Counted from the first letter of the stretch, positions 36,373 to 45,665 are shown. The stretch: 64,000 nucleotides of DNA from Spirosoma aerolatum (GCF_002056795.1 NZ_CP020104.1:5589501-5653500); one strand, 5' to 3'. The notes: generated by a model from the sequence alone, not told the origin. A program made the numbers and translations.

Positions 36373-37842
36373 CTACACAACAATCAAAAACTCGCTCCCT
36401 TTTCCGGGTTCGCTCTGCACCTGAATCTGTCCACCATGACGCTCTACCACCTGCCGAACGTAGGCCAGACCCAGCCCAAACCCTTTCACGGGATGCAGAT
36501 CGCCGGTAGGGACACGAAAGAAGCGGTCGAAAATGGCCGACTGGTACGTTTTGGCGATCCCGATGCCATCGTCCGTTATTGACAATTGCCACCCAGCCTC
36601 ATTCGGCTGATAAACCAGACAAATATTTACACGTTCATGGGAGTACTTAATAGCATTGTCGATCAGATTGTTAAGGGCGTTACTAAAATGAATACGGTCT
36701 ACTATCACCGCTGTATCAGCAGGAATATCGACCTGAAATATAACGGTTTTGCTAGCCTTTAGCTGATGGCTGGCAATAAGTTCGGCTACTAGTCCATACA
36801 GGTTTATGGTCGTGGGTTGTAGTGCGAGTTCACGCTTTTCGTCAACCGCCAGATTCAGTACTTTTTCAACCAGATCTGATAGCCGCTGGAGGTTCGTCTG
36901 CGATATTGCAAGGTACTTTTCTGTCTTAATTGGGTCGGTCAGCGCGCCAAAATGCTGCATGGCTTCTATAGCGGCCGTCACCGTGGCAATGGGAGTTTTC
37001 AGTTCATGCGTCATGTTGTTGATGAAGTCGTTTTTCACTTCTGCCAGCTTCTTTTGCCGCAGAATAGTACTGAGCATAAACAGAAAACTACCCGTTGTGA
37101 GCAACAACAAAAACACCGAACTACCGAGCAGCCAACCCATTCGACCGAGCAGATAAGACGAAGGTGAAGGAAATGAAGCCTGCGCAAAAAGGTGCCTGGT
37201 AGGGTTAATCGGGGCAGGTAAAGTACGTATGCCACCATTGGCCTCCTGATCCCCATTTCGCTGAAATATAAAGATGTCGTTTCCATCGACAGTAGATCGG
37301 ATAGTCAATGTATCGAGCTGGAAAGCTGATGAGATTCCACGACGCTCCAGTTCGGCCTGGTATGCCGTTTTCAACTTAGGCAAATCCAGTGTCCCTCCCT
37401 TCGACCAGTCCAATAAAACCAGACTCGAAATCCGACGGGCAAGCGTATCGGCTGCTACCGTCGATGGCTGATCAATTGACTGAACATTGACGCTATAGGC
37501 CACGACCCGTCTGGCGGGTTCTTTTTTCCCTTCTTTAGGCAACCCATCGGAACCTGAGTTGATAAACACCTGTGTCTGTTCTGATCCGCCCGATGAATTA
37601 TACCGACGAACAATAATCCGTGAGCCTTTTTTGGCGCCATTCAACGCCTTTCCTCCTAGTAATCGATTGGCCTGAGCCACATGCTGACGTTCAAGTACTT
37701 GAAACAACGTCTCCTGTACCGTCCGGCTAAACTGCTGTCGGTTAATCTGATAGGTGTTCCAGAGCCAGTACCCCTGAAACGCATTGATGCCAATGATGCA
37801 GCATGTCATCAGCCAGAAAATCGAACGAATGCGCCGGTCCAT
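36373..37842 (-). CDS. Sensor histidine kinase
   Basis: 489 residues from the ATG at 37842; a TTG two codons earlier is possible. Two membrane segments (about 8-28 and 238-258) enclose a periplasmic sensor of about 200 residues. The kinase core shows the H box FINNMTHELKTPIATV, the N box LNNLIDNAIKYS, and the G boxes DDGIGIAK and GFGLGLAYVRQV. The large periplasmic domain suggests an envelope or exported-protein signal. It is transcribed with the OmpR-type regulator and diverges from the GLPGLI and TonB-receptor genes, which are likely targets. Confidence 0.95.
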   Translation of the reverse strand: MDRRIRSIFWLMTCCIIGINAFQGYWLWNTYQINRQQFSRTVQETLFQVLERQHVAQANRLLGGKALNGAKKGSRIIVRRYNSSGGSEQTQVFINSGSDGLPKEGKKEPARRVVAYSVNVQSIDQPSTVAADTLARRISSLVLLDWSKGGTLDLPKLKTAYQAELERRGISSAFQLDTLTIRSTVDGNDIFIFQRNGDQEANGGIRTLPAPINPTRHLFAQASFPSPSSYLLGRMGWLLGSSVFLLLLTTGSFLFMLSTILRQKKLAEVKNDFINNMTHELKTPIATVTAAIEAMQHFGALTDPIKTEKYLAISQTNLQRLSDLVEKVLNLAVDEKRELALQPTTINLYGLVAELIASHQLKASKTVIFQVDIPADTAVIVDRIHFSNALNNLIDNAIKYSHERVNICLVYQPNEAGWQLSITDDGIGIAKTYQSAIFDRFFRVPTGDLHPVKGFGLGLAYVRQVVERHGGQIQVQSEPGKGSEFLIVV

Positions 37843-37880
37843 ACTCAAATCTACACGGTCTGACTGGTCTTTGCACGAGC

Positions 37881-37900
37881 GTTAACACTACTTAACACTA
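37881..37900 (+). promoter_or_regulatory. Tandem decamer repeat, likely OmpR-type regulator site
   Basis: TTAACACTA occurs at 37882-37890 and again at 37892-37900, an exact 10-bp period. A weaker third copy (6 of 10 bases) follows at 37901-37910. The site lies 38 bases from the kinase start and 60 bases from the GLPGLI start. One-turn direct repeats are the known binding architecture of OmpR/PhoB-family regulators, and such a regulator is encoded by this gene group. The assignment is inference from position and form. Confidence 0.65.
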
Positions 37901-37960
37901 TATAGCAGTACGTTACAAAACTCCCCCTGACCTTTGGTTCGTCAAATCAACCGATTCTTT

Positions 37961-38758
37961 ATGAAACCGCTTATTCGTCTCAGTTTAACTCTATTGGCAG
38001 TGGTGTTTGTGGTTGGCCCCCTACACGCTCAGAATTCTGCTGGCTCCGCCTGGGCCGGCCAGCTTTCGTATGAAGGTGTCCGTAAAATTGACCCCAACAG
38101 CATGCGTATCAATATCAACGGTGAGGACATCAAACCGGGCGACCCGCGCTTTCCTACCGATATTCCAGATACACGGGTATTTGGGCTTAAAACTCAGATT
38201 GCCAGCCATTATGCCAAAGAAGTTCGGGATGAGCAAAATGCCGTTATTCAGGTTCGGGATGGCAACGGTCCACCACAAACCCGTACGATACCCCGCCCCT
38301 TCACAGAACAGGTATTTGTTGATTTAAGTGGTCTGAAAAAGGTGACTGTCCTTACCGTCGGTAAAGATGCGGATGCGAAAGTCTATCAGGCCGAAGCACC
38401 AATTCAGCGGGTAAGTGGCTGGCAACTAACCGATCAGACCAAAAAAATTGCGGGTTACACCTGCCGGAAAGCCACAATCCCCTACAAAAAAGAAACCTAC
38501 ACGGTCTGGATCACCAATGAGCTACCCTTTACCTACTCGCCCATTCACGAACTGACCCCTGACAGCGGGGTGGTTTTGCTGGTTGAAGGCAGCCGGGAGC
38601 AATTCAAAGCCACCAAAGTAGATGCATCGGGTGCCGACGCCAACGCTGTAGTGCCAACAGCCAAAGCACAGACGGTTACTCCCGAACAGTTAACCGATCT
38701 CCGCCAGAAAGCCATTGCCGATTTCCAGCAACAAATCCAATTGAACGATCGGAATTAA
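37961..38758 (+). CDS. GLPGLI family secreted protein
   Basis: 265 residues from the ATG at 37961; a TTG at 37934 is less likely because the signal peptide (MKPLIRLSLTLLAVVFVVG) begins at the ATG. The core motif region KKIAGYTCRKATIPYKKET and VWITNELPFTYSPIHEL matches the GLPGLI family, although the name-giving motif itself is weak (PDSGVVLLVEG). The family is secreted, confined to Bacteroidota, often found beside TonB receptors, and without a known function. The pair with the TonB-receptor gene 100 bases downstream and the divergent two-component system form a plausible regulon. Confidence 0.8.
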   Translation: MKPLIRLSLTLLAVVFVVGPLHAQNSAGSAWAGQLSYEGVRKIDPNSMRININGEDIKPGDPRFPTDIPDTRVFGLKTQIASHYAKEVRDEQNAVIQVRDGNGPPQTRTIPRPFTEQVFVDLSGLKKVTVLTVGKDADAKVYQAEAPIQRVSGWQLTDQTKKIAGYTCRKATIPYKKETYTVWITNELPFTYSPIHELTPDSGVVLLVEGSREQFKATKVDASGADANAVVPTAKAQTVTPEQLTDLRQKAIADFQQQIQLNDRN

Positions 38759-38771
38759 GAGCTGGCTAGCC

Positions 38772-38795
38772 GGGAGCAGGGGGCGGGGAGCAGGG
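38772..38795 (+). other. G-quadruplex-type motif in a G-rich spacer
   Basis: Four runs of three or more G are separated by loops AGCA, C and AGCA. They lie in the 100-base gap between the GLPGLI and TonB-receptor genes. GCAGGGA (38790-38796) can pair with TCCCTGC (38811-38817), so a hairpin competes with the quadruplex. The C-rich downstream half is a degenerate inverted copy of the G-rich half. Confidence 0.5.
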
Positions 38796-38858
38796 AACTT
38801 AGCCTTACAATCCCTGCCCGCTACACCTCGCTCCTCGCCCCATGCCCTCAGCAATCCC

Positions 38859-41624
38859 ATGAAATCTTTTTCGCTCCTTGTCCTCTTCATCAGCCTTACT
38901 ACACACCTGCGGGCTCAAACGGGTGCCACCAAATCCGAAATTCGGGGCATTGTCATCGACTCGGTGAGTGGCAAACCGCTCCGGCAAGCCTCTGTTGCCT
39001 TGCTGTCAGCCCGCGATTCGAGCTATATCACGGCCACCATTACAGACGGCGATGGACTGTTCGAATTGCGAACTATGGCGAAAGGGTCTTACCGGCTTCT
39101 GATCACCTTTCTGGGTTATCGGAATCTATCCCGCCCCTTTACCATTACATCCGAAAAACCTGTTCTGAACCTGGGCATACTCCGCATGATCGAACAGAGT
39201 AATCAGCTTCAGGAAGTGGTAATTCGGCAGGAAAGTACGCCCATTGCTGTAAAAGGTGATACGCTGGAGTTCAATGCAGGATCGTTTAAAACGCAGCCCA
39301 ATGCGCAGGTGGAAGAACTGCTTCGTAAACTGCCGGGTATGGAAGTGAGTCGCGATGGCAACATCAAAGCCCAGGGGCAGGCCGTCAGTAGGGTACTGGT
39401 CGACGGCAAACCATTTTTTGGCAACGATCCCAAAATGGCAACCCGCAATCTGCCCGCTGATATTGTCGATAAAGTTCAGTTGTACGATCAATCGTCCGAC
39501 CAGTCTCAGTTTTCAGGTATCGACGATGGTAATCGTGAGCGCACCATCAATCTGACCTTGAAACGAGATAAACGCAAAGGTTATTTCGGGCAAAATTCGC
39601 TCGGCCTGGGTACCGCCCGCGATGGGCAGGACAATCGCTATCAGGCCCGGTTGAACCTGAATAGATTCAACAATGGTCGGCAACTCTCGCTGATTGGGCA
39701 GGCCAACAACCTGAATCAGCAGAACTTTACCCTAGCCGATCCGTCGGCATCGGGACCCGTTTTTGTGGGTAGTCCAGGTAGTACTCCGTCGGGGAATCCA
39801 CAGACACCTACAAACGTTGTCGAGGTACGGGCCGGTGGACTCAATTATCGGGATAAATGGGGGCAACACGCCGAAATAGCAACCAGTTACTTTCTAAATC
39901 AGGCCATTACAACATCCAATCAGCAAAGCTACCGAACGAGCGTTTTGCCGGAAAATTCGCTCATCACCGACCAGAGTAGTTCGTCGCAGAATCGTCAGTT
40001 AATGCATCGATACAGCGCCCGCCTGGACTGGCAGCTCGACTCCCTGACTAGCCTCCGGCTTACCCCCAATCTATCGTGGCAAACCAGCGATTACAGCAGT
40101 CAGAACAACAGCCAGTCGACCTTACCCGGACTGCCTGGTTCAACGCCTAAACTAGTCAATAAGGGTGAAACGAGTTATGGTTCCGATGGTAACAGCCTCA
40201 ACCTGTACAACAACCTCCTGCTGATGCGAAAATTCCATCGGGAAGGGCGCACCCTGTCGCTTAACCTGAATACGACACTGGGCGATGGCGATACACAGGC
40301 AATCAATCAAACGACCAACACCTTTTACGATTCAACGGGTACGAACCCACTTACCAATCGGTTGAATCAACAGAATTGCCAAACGAGTTACGGCTTACAA
40401 AATACATTAACGCTGTCGTACACAGAGCCGTTGTCGCTTACCCAAAAACTGGAATTCAAGTACATCTATTCGCTCAGCAGTAACCAAGCCGACCGACATG
40501 TTGCCGACCTCAACGAATCGACGGGCCTTTATGATCGTACCAATTCGCTGCTCTCCAATGCGTTTACTAGTGCCTTTGCTACGCACCGGGCGGGAGCGAC
40601 GTTGCAAACCCGCCGGCTACGCTACACCTATTCGCTTGGGCTGGAGGTCCAGCAATCCCTGCTTCAGACCAACAACCGCTCTGTCGATACCATCCAGCGT
40701 CGGACTTACTTGAATTTACTGCCCAATGCACTGTTCAACTACACGTTTTCTGGAAACCGAAACCTGCGAATCCAGTACCGAACCCGCCTGAATGCGCCCT
40801 CAATCACGCAGCTACAGCCCATTATCGACAACACCAACCCGCTGAACATCCGGATAGGGAATACGGCGCTGGCCCCCGAATTTTACAACAGCCTGACACT
40901 GACCTACAATGGCTCTAGTGGGCAGGGGAACAAGAGTCTGTTCGTATTCGCCAGTCTGAATCAAAGCAACAATCGGATCGCCACGGCTACGGCCATCAGT
41001 AATGCCGGAATACAAACCACCCAACCCATCAATACCGGTGGATACTGGTCGGCCACTGGCGTATTCTCCTTAGGCCGAACGCTTCAACCATCGAAAATTG
41101 GCCTTACATTAACTACTAATGCTAGCTTTAGCCGGGCCATTAGTTTCATTAATGACCTGTCTAACGAATCCAAAACCAGCAGTATAGGGCAGGGGGTTCG
41201 GTTACAATCCAATTTCAACAACAGTCTGGAATACGGTGTGAGTGGTAATCTCGCCTACCAAACCGCTTCGTATTCGTTATTGCCCAAACAGAATACTACC
41301 TTCTGGTCGCAATATGCCACGGCCGATCTGTACTGGAAGTTACCTTTCCGGCTCGTCCTCACCAGCGACGTAACGTATACAGCCACCACCGGACGGGCAG
41401 CAGGCTATAATCAGCAGTTTGTATTGTGGAATGCGGCCCTGGCGCGTCAGTTCTTCAAAGGCAATACGGGCGAATTACGGATACAGGTGTTCGATTTACT
41501 GAATCAAAACCGTAGCCTTACCCGTAACACGACTGATACGTATATTGAGGATGTACAGAGTCGGATACTTCGTCGGTATCTGCTAGTAAGTTTCGTCTAC
41601 AACCTGCGAAAGTTTGGGATTTAA
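38859..41624 (+). CDS. Outer-membrane beta-barrel protein with carboxypeptidase-regulatory and plug domains
   Basis: A 921-residue protein with a signal peptide (about 1-20). A carboxypeptidase-regulatory-like domain (about 25-105, GIVIDSVSGKPLRQASVALL) is followed by a plug (about 150-230) with RKLPGMEVSRDGNIKAQGQA and VLVDGKPFFGNDPKMATRNL. A barrel of about 650 residues rich in alternating strands ends in VYNLRKFGI. This layout matches the OMP_b-brl_3 type of TonB-receptor relatives. Such proteins usually pair with GLPGLI genes, as here. The substrate is unknown; metal or peptide uptake and signalling are both possible. A 37-bp perfect palindrome starts at the stop codon. Confidence 0.9.
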   Translation: MKSFSLLVLFISLTTHLRAQTGATKSEIRGIVIDSVSGKPLRQASVALLSARDSSYITATITDGDGLFELRTMAKGSYRLLITFLGYRNLSRPFTITSEKPVLNLGILRMIEQSNQLQEVVIRQESTPIAVKGDTLEFNAGSFKTQPNAQVEELLRKLPGMEVSRDGNIKAQGQAVSRVLVDGKPFFGNDPKMATRNLPADIVDKVQLYDQSSDQSQFSGIDDGNRERTINLTLKRDKRKGYFGQNSLGLGTARDGQDNRYQARLNLNRFNNGRQLSLIGQANNLNQQNFTLADPSASGPVFVGSPGSTPSGNPQTPTNVVEVRAGGLNYRDKWGQHAEIATSYFLNQAITTSNQQSYRTSVLPENSLITDQSSSSQNRQLMHRYSARLDWQLDSLTSLRLTPNLSWQTSDYSSQNNSQSTLPGLPGSTPKLVNKGETSYGSDGNSLNLYNNLLLMRKFHREGRTLSLNLNTTLGDGDTQAINQTTNTFYDSTGTNPLTNRLNQQNCQTSYGLQNTLTLSYTEPLSLTQKLEFKYIYSLSSNQADRHVADLNESTGLYDRTNSLLSNAFTSAFATHRAGATLQTRRLRYTYSLGLEVQQSLLQTNNRSVDTIQRRTYLNLLPNALFNYTFSGNRNLRIQYRTRLNAPSITQLQPIIDNTNPLNIRIGNTALAPEFYNSLTLTYNGSSGQGNKSLFVFASLNQSNNRIATATAISNAGIQTTQPINTGGYWSATGVFSLGRTLQPSKIGLTLTTNASFSRAISFINDLSNESKTSSIGQGVRLQSNFNNSLEYGVSGNLAYQTASYSLLPKQNTTFWSQYATADLYWKLPFRLVLTSDVTYTATTGRAAGYNQQFVLWNAALARQFFKGNTGELRIQVFDLLNQNRSLTRNTTDTYIEDVQSRILRRYLLVSFVYNLRKFGI

Positions 41625-41718
41625 AAAACAGAACGCTGATTGTTACGCTGATTATGATTTACACGGATAAAAATCTGTGCGAATCATAATCAGCGTAACA
41701 ATCAGCGTTCTGTTTTTT
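41623..41718. terminator. 37-bp perfect inverted repeat at the TonB-receptor stop codon
   Basis: The arms 41623-41659 and 41682-41718 match exactly; they begin with six A and end with six T, like an intrinsic terminator with very long arms. CGCTGATT recurs within each arm (at 41634 and 41647 on the left), so an internal direct repeat is present. The loop can pair further (CACGGAT with ATCTGTG, one wobble). The left arm overlaps the stop codon. Confidence 0.8.
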
Positions 41719-41752
41719 GCCGTACATTCGACCTTGTTATTCCTTACCTCTT

Positions 41753-42994
41753 ATGTCGCCAACTGCTACCGTATCACCGTCAAATTCATTACGTCCGCTT
41801 TTTACGTTGCCCGTTATTGTAGCCGCTCTAGGCTACTTTGTCGATGTCTATGATTTACTACTGTTCAACATTGTGCGGGTTCCTAGCCTGAAAGATATTG
41901 GTCTGTCGGAAGCCGACATTTCCTTGATTGGCGGTAAAATCCTCAATTATCAGCAGGCCGGTCTGTTGATCGGTGGTATTGTCTGGGGTATTCTGGGCGA
42001 TAAACGAGGTAGGTTGTCGGTTCTGTTTGGCAGTATCATCACCTATTCGTTAGCGAATATTGCCTGTGGCTTTGTCCATGACCCGCAACTCTATGCCATT
42101 CTCCGCTTTGTTGCTGGCTTAGGTCTGGCGGGCGAACTGGGAGCAGGCATAACACTCGTCAGCGAGATTCTGCCACCGCATCTGCGCGGCTATGGCTCAT
42201 CACTGGTAGCCAGTGTCGGTTTACTCGGGGCTGTCGTTGCGTATTTCACCGTTACCCTGTTCGACTGGCGCACGACCTATTTTGTCGGTGGTGGACTGGG
42301 CTTAGGACTACTACTCATGCGGGTGAGCGTGCTGGAATCAGGTATGTTCAAACGGACGCAGGAAACGGGCGTTTCACGGGGGAATTTCTGGGCGTTGTTC
42401 CGAAGCAAAACTGCTGTTCTCCGCTACCTGCGCTGCATGGGTATTGCCGTTCCAACCTACTTTGTCATTGGTATTCTGGCTACGTTCGGTAACGAGTTTG
42501 GGAAGGCACTGGGTATTACCGAAGCGATCCAGCCAGGTCGTTGTCTGATGCTCATGTATGTAGGCACGGTGGCTGGTGATTTATTCAGTGGGGTACTGAG
42601 CCAGTGGTTACGAGCTCGTCGGAGTGCCATAGGGTGGATGATGGGGCTTGCTCTGGTTCTGGTCGGTATTTATCTGTTCGGCGGCATAAAATCGACCAGC
42701 CTGTTTTACAACAGCTACTTATTGATGGGCTTCAGCATCGGCTACATCGCCATGTTCCTGACCATTACGGCAGAGAGTTTTGGCACCAACCTCCGCGCTA
42801 CCGCCACGACCTCAGTAGCCAACAATGTCCGGGCTACCACCCTTCTAAGCATTCCGGCCTATCAGGCTATGAAGCCGTCGCTGGGCGTCATCGAATCGGC
42901 CGCTATCGTCGCCCTGGTTTGTTTTTTACTCGGCTTCTGGTCCCTCTTTACAATGGCAGAAACCTATGGGAAAGAGCTGGATTACAGCGAGTAG
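41753..42994 (+). CDS. MFS transporter
   Basis: 413 residues from the ATG at 41753; an in-frame TTG at 41717 is part of the upstream palindrome and unlikely. Twelve helices are evident. The motif A loop after helix 2 reads WGILGDKRGRLSVL, and PPHLRGYGSS follows helix 4. The pattern fits the metabolite:H+ symporter branch of the MFS (sugar, aromatic acid or organic acid uptake). It converges on the amidase gene, with a strong bidirectional terminator between them, so a functional link is not implied. The substrate is unknown. Confidence 0.88.
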   Translation: MSPTATVSPSNSLRPLFTLPVIVAALGYFVDVYDLLLFNIVRVPSLKDIGLSEADISLIGGKILNYQQAGLLIGGIVWGILGDKRGRLSVLFGSIITYSLANIACGFVHDPQLYAILRFVAGLGLAGELGAGITLVSEILPPHLRGYGSSLVASVGLLGAVVAYFTVTLFDWRTTYFVGGGLGLGLLLMRVSVLESGMFKRTQETGVSRGNFWALFRSKTAVLRYLRCMGIAVPTYFVIGILATFGNEFGKALGITEAIQPGRCLMLMYVGTVAGDLFSGVLSQWLRARRSAIGWMMGLALVLVGIYLFGGIKSTSLFYNSYLLMGFSIGYIAMFLTITAESFGTNLRATATTSVANNVRATTLLSIPAYQAMKPSLGVIESAAIVALVCFLLGFWSLFTMAETYGKELDYSE

Positions 42995-43013
42995 AATTAA
43001 ACTATCGTATTAC

Positions 43014-43060
43014 AGGCACCCGACTCGTCCGCAATTGCATCGCGGACGAGTCGGGTGCCT
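43014..43060. terminator. 19-bp perfect bidirectional terminator
   Basis: AGGCACCCGACTCGTCCGC (43014-43032) pairs exactly with 43042-43060 around a 9-base loop, followed by TTTT. It lies between the MFS gene and the convergent amidase gene. Its apical part (CCGC-AATTGCATC-GCGG) is closely matched by the hairpin at 47615-47657. Confidence 0.9.
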
Positions 43061-43064
43061 TTTC

Positions 43065-44582
43065 TTACAAAGTTGGTCGTTTCATAAACCAGGGGCGCTC
43101 CTGTTCTAGCTGGCTGGCGAGTCGGAATAAGGTGGCTTCGTCACCAAGTTTGGCGGCAAACATAACACCGATGGGCAAACCGTCTGCCGACCAATGCAGA
43201 GGAACCGACATGGAGGGCTGGCCCGTCATATTGGTAATGACCGTGAAGGAAATATAACCCAGCGAGCGCTCGGCCAGGTCTTCGACCGTTTTGCTGCCTT
43301 TCAGGTATTTTAAGCCACCCAACGAGTCAACCAGTTTGAGGAGCCGCTCTTCCGAAGCTTTGTTCTGAAACGTCCCGATGGCAATGGGTGGGCGTGGCAA
43401 GGTTGGCGTCAGAAACAGGTCATAAGTTTCATGGAGAGTCCCCATACTTCGGTTGAGTGAATTCCAGCGCCGTTTCTGATAGGCCAGATCAGCCGCCGAG
43501 AACCCTTCAGCCAGTCGGGCCTGCGCCCAGGTATTTAGCTCGACATCGTCACGCCGAACCGGGCGGCCCAGATATTCACCCAATTCGCGAAGGGTAGCGG
43601 CTGTTTCGCTCAGCACATTCACGAAGAAGGCTTCCGTGACAATGGTTTTCTCATAAGGCAACGGAATTTCGTCGACCGAGTGACCTAGTTTTTCCAGCAG
43701 TTTAACCGTTTCCTGAACCGCCCGAATGCATTCGGGGTCAATCGTTTGGCCCGGCATTAGTGGCTGGGTAGAAAACGCAATCCGCAGCTTATCCGGATCA
43801 CGACCCACTTCGTCCCGAAATGGTCGCTCAGGTGCAGGCAGAAAATACGGATCACCGGGCATAGGTCCTGCAATGGCATCGAGCAGTGCGGCACTATCCC
43901 GCACACTACGGGTAACAGCGAGTCCGGTCACCGCTCCGTTCCACAACTCACCAAAACGAGGCCCCAGCGTCACCCGACCCTTCGACGGTTTCAGTCCGAA
44001 CAGTCCACAACACGAAGCCGGAATTCGAATAGAACCGCCCCCATCTGATGCCGTTGCCGCCGGAACAATACCAGCCGCCACCGCCACCGCCGACCCACCA
44101 CTCGAACCACCCGGCGAATGTGTCTGTTTCCAGGGATTTCGGGCGGGGCCGTACAGTTTCGATTCGGAATACGGTGTCAGACCAAATTCAGGCGTATTGG
44201 TTTTACCAAAGAAAACTAATCCGGCGGCTTTCAATCGTTTAATCACTTCACTATCCGCCGTCGACACATAGTTCCGATAACCCCGACAACCCGATTTCAT
44301 GGGCGTTCCGGACCATTCCAGCTCCAGATCTTTCAGCAAAAAGGGAACACCCCGAAAGGGAGCAGTCTCAGGTAGCTCCTTTGTCATAGCCCGGCCTTTG
44401 TCGTATAGGGGCGTAACGATGGCATTGAGTTGTGGATTGACAGCCTCAGCACGGACAATGGCCGTTTCCAGCAACTCGGCCGGCGTTACCTCGCCCGTTC
44501 GGACAAGATCAGCCAGAGCGGTGGCATCGCGGCTAACGTACTCATCGAACGGTAAAGTCTGGGGTTGGGATGATGTTTGCAT
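43065..44582 (-). CDS. Amidase-signature enzyme
   Basis: A 505-residue protein with the Ser-cisSer-Lys triad of the amidase signature family visible: Lys84 in PFLLKDLELEW, cis-Ser160 in HSPGGSSGGSAVAVAAG, and nucleophile Ser184 in ASDGGGSIRIPAS. The spacing (76 and 24 residues) matches GatA-type enzymes closely. It lacks a signal peptide, so it acts in the cytoplasm. It is unlikely to be the GatA subunit itself, because no gatB/gatC neighbours exist and the remainder reads like stand-alone amidases that hydrolyse carboxamides. The start is the ATG at 44582. Confidence 0.92.
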   Translation of the reverse strand: MQTSSQPQTLPFDEYVSRDATALADLVRTGEVTPAELLETAIVRAEAVNPQLNAIVTPLYDKGRAMTKELPETAPFRGVPFLLKDLELEWSGTPMKSGCRGYRNYVSTADSEVIKRLKAAGLVFFGKTNTPEFGLTPYSESKLYGPARNPWKQTHSPGGSSGGSAVAVAAGIVPAATASDGGGSIRIPASCCGLFGLKPSKGRVTLGPRFGELWNGAVTGLAVTRSVRDSAALLDAIAGPMPGDPYFLPAPERPFRDEVGRDPDKLRIAFSTQPLMPGQTIDPECIRAVQETVKLLEKLGHSVDEIPLPYEKTIVTEAFFVNVLSETAATLRELGEYLGRPVRRDDVELNTWAQARLAEGFSAADLAYQKRRWNSLNRSMGTLHETYDLFLTPTLPRPPIAIGTFQNKASEERLLKLVDSLGGLKYLKGSKTVEDLAERSLGYISFTVITNMTGQPSMSVPLHWSADGLPIGVMFAAKLGDEATLFRLASQLEQERPWFMKRPTL

Positions 44583-45206
44583 ACCAATAGGGTGTAGGAG
44601 GATGGAGAACGCTGCGGGCTAAGCTAAGGAACAAGCCGTTGCCAGCGAAAATACAGAATACCGCTGAATTCTACCTATTACTCCTCAACCACTTTCTGCA
44701 TCCTCACAGAACGCAGATAATGGCTCCGGCTATGCGAAGCGCAAAGCCTGAGCTATTCTACCAATATCCCAAGATGAATCTGAGAAATAGTGGGCTGTGC
44801 CGGTCCAGTCCTGTACAAAGCGAGCTAATCCAATCGGCTAAGGAGCAACCAGTAGCCATTTTTTATCGATATTCCGGGCTGTTAATAACTACCTATCAGG
44901 AAGTTATAAGATACGCTAAGGCTAGTATGCCCCCTATCATCATAGTTTCGTGCACAGCCCCTGAAAAACTACTATAGAACTGAGTAGAAACCGTATTTGT
45001 AAAGAAAGCCAACGTGTAGCCTACGATTAGCATTATGCTTTTACCATCAGCTAACCATTTCAAACGAGGCTTATTTGCATTCCTTTTTATTGAATCACAG
45101 CATGTTAGTAATCAATGTAGTGTAGCCAAACTCCCTAAGTTGATCGCTTCAGTTTCGTCAAATACATAACAGGCCTTTGATCGTATTCAGAAGCCTGTCA
45201 ATCAAT
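44583..45206. other. 624-base spacer without a trusted gene
   Basis: This region lies upstream of the amidase start (minus) and downstream of the receiver gene end (minus). A 112-codon frame at 44639-44977 has mixed, low-complexity residues and no family resemblance, so I do not call it. GGGCTGTGC (44792-44800) is complementary to 44952-44960, which could close a long structured RNA. CAGGC near 45170 and its complement near 45191 may be the terminator of the receiver gene. Confidence 0.35.
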
Positions 45207-45665
45207 TCAGTATATTGTAAACTGAACGGGGGGTAACGTAACGGTTTCCCACCAATAGGCACGAAGTTCATTAAAGTAAGCCACCCAATCAGCGTAATCA
45301 ACAGGTTTAATCAAATATGAAGAAACACCTGCGTGGTAGGCTTCTTCAATATCGAGATGATCGTTGGATGAACTGAACATAATCAACGGAATCCGACTCA
45401 CGGACGTAGACATCGTCTTAATTTGGGCCAATAGCTGCCATCCGGCTTCCCGAGTTGGAAGGTATAAATCCTGTAGAATAAGTTGAGGCAGTTCCCACTC
45501 CTGTGTATTCCACTCCTGAAGTAGCTCAAGTGTCTCCTGTACACTGCTGACATGCACAAGTGTCACCTCGGGAAGGCAGTGCTGCATAGCCTTTTTTATT
45601 AACATCCAATGATCTGCGTTGTCATCGATCACCAGCACTTTGGCTCGTTTTAAGTTTTGCCGCAT
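45207..45665 (-). CDS. Lone response-regulator receiver protein
   Basis: A 152-residue protein that is only a receiver domain, with the acidic pair VIDDNADH (13-19), the phospho-acceptor Asp66 in LILQDLYLP and the conserved Lys120 in YLIKPVDYADW. No output domain follows; the C-terminal 25 residues are aromatic-rich (LRAYWWETVTLPPVQF). CheY-like proteins of this type relay phosphate or bind partners. No kinase is adjacent. It sits alone between two long spacers and is divergent from the Tat-type ferritin pair. Confidence 0.92.
   Translation of the reverse strand: MRQNLKRAKVLVIDDNADHWMLIKKAMQHCLPEVTLVHVSSVQETLELLQEWNTQEWELPQLILQDLYLPTREAGWQLLAQIKTMSTSVSRIPLIMFSSSNDHLDIEEAYHAGVSSYLIKPVDYADWVAYFNELRAYWWETVTLPPVQFTIY

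Noticed and set aside
42604..43257. 217-codon frame overlapping the MFS and amidase genes
   Set aside because: It crosses a strong bidirectional terminator and both real genes, and its translation has no family features.
44639..44977. 112-codon plus-strand frame in the spacer after the amidase gene
   Set aside because: The residues look random, with no signal peptide, domain or convincing start; no neighbouring gene context supports it.
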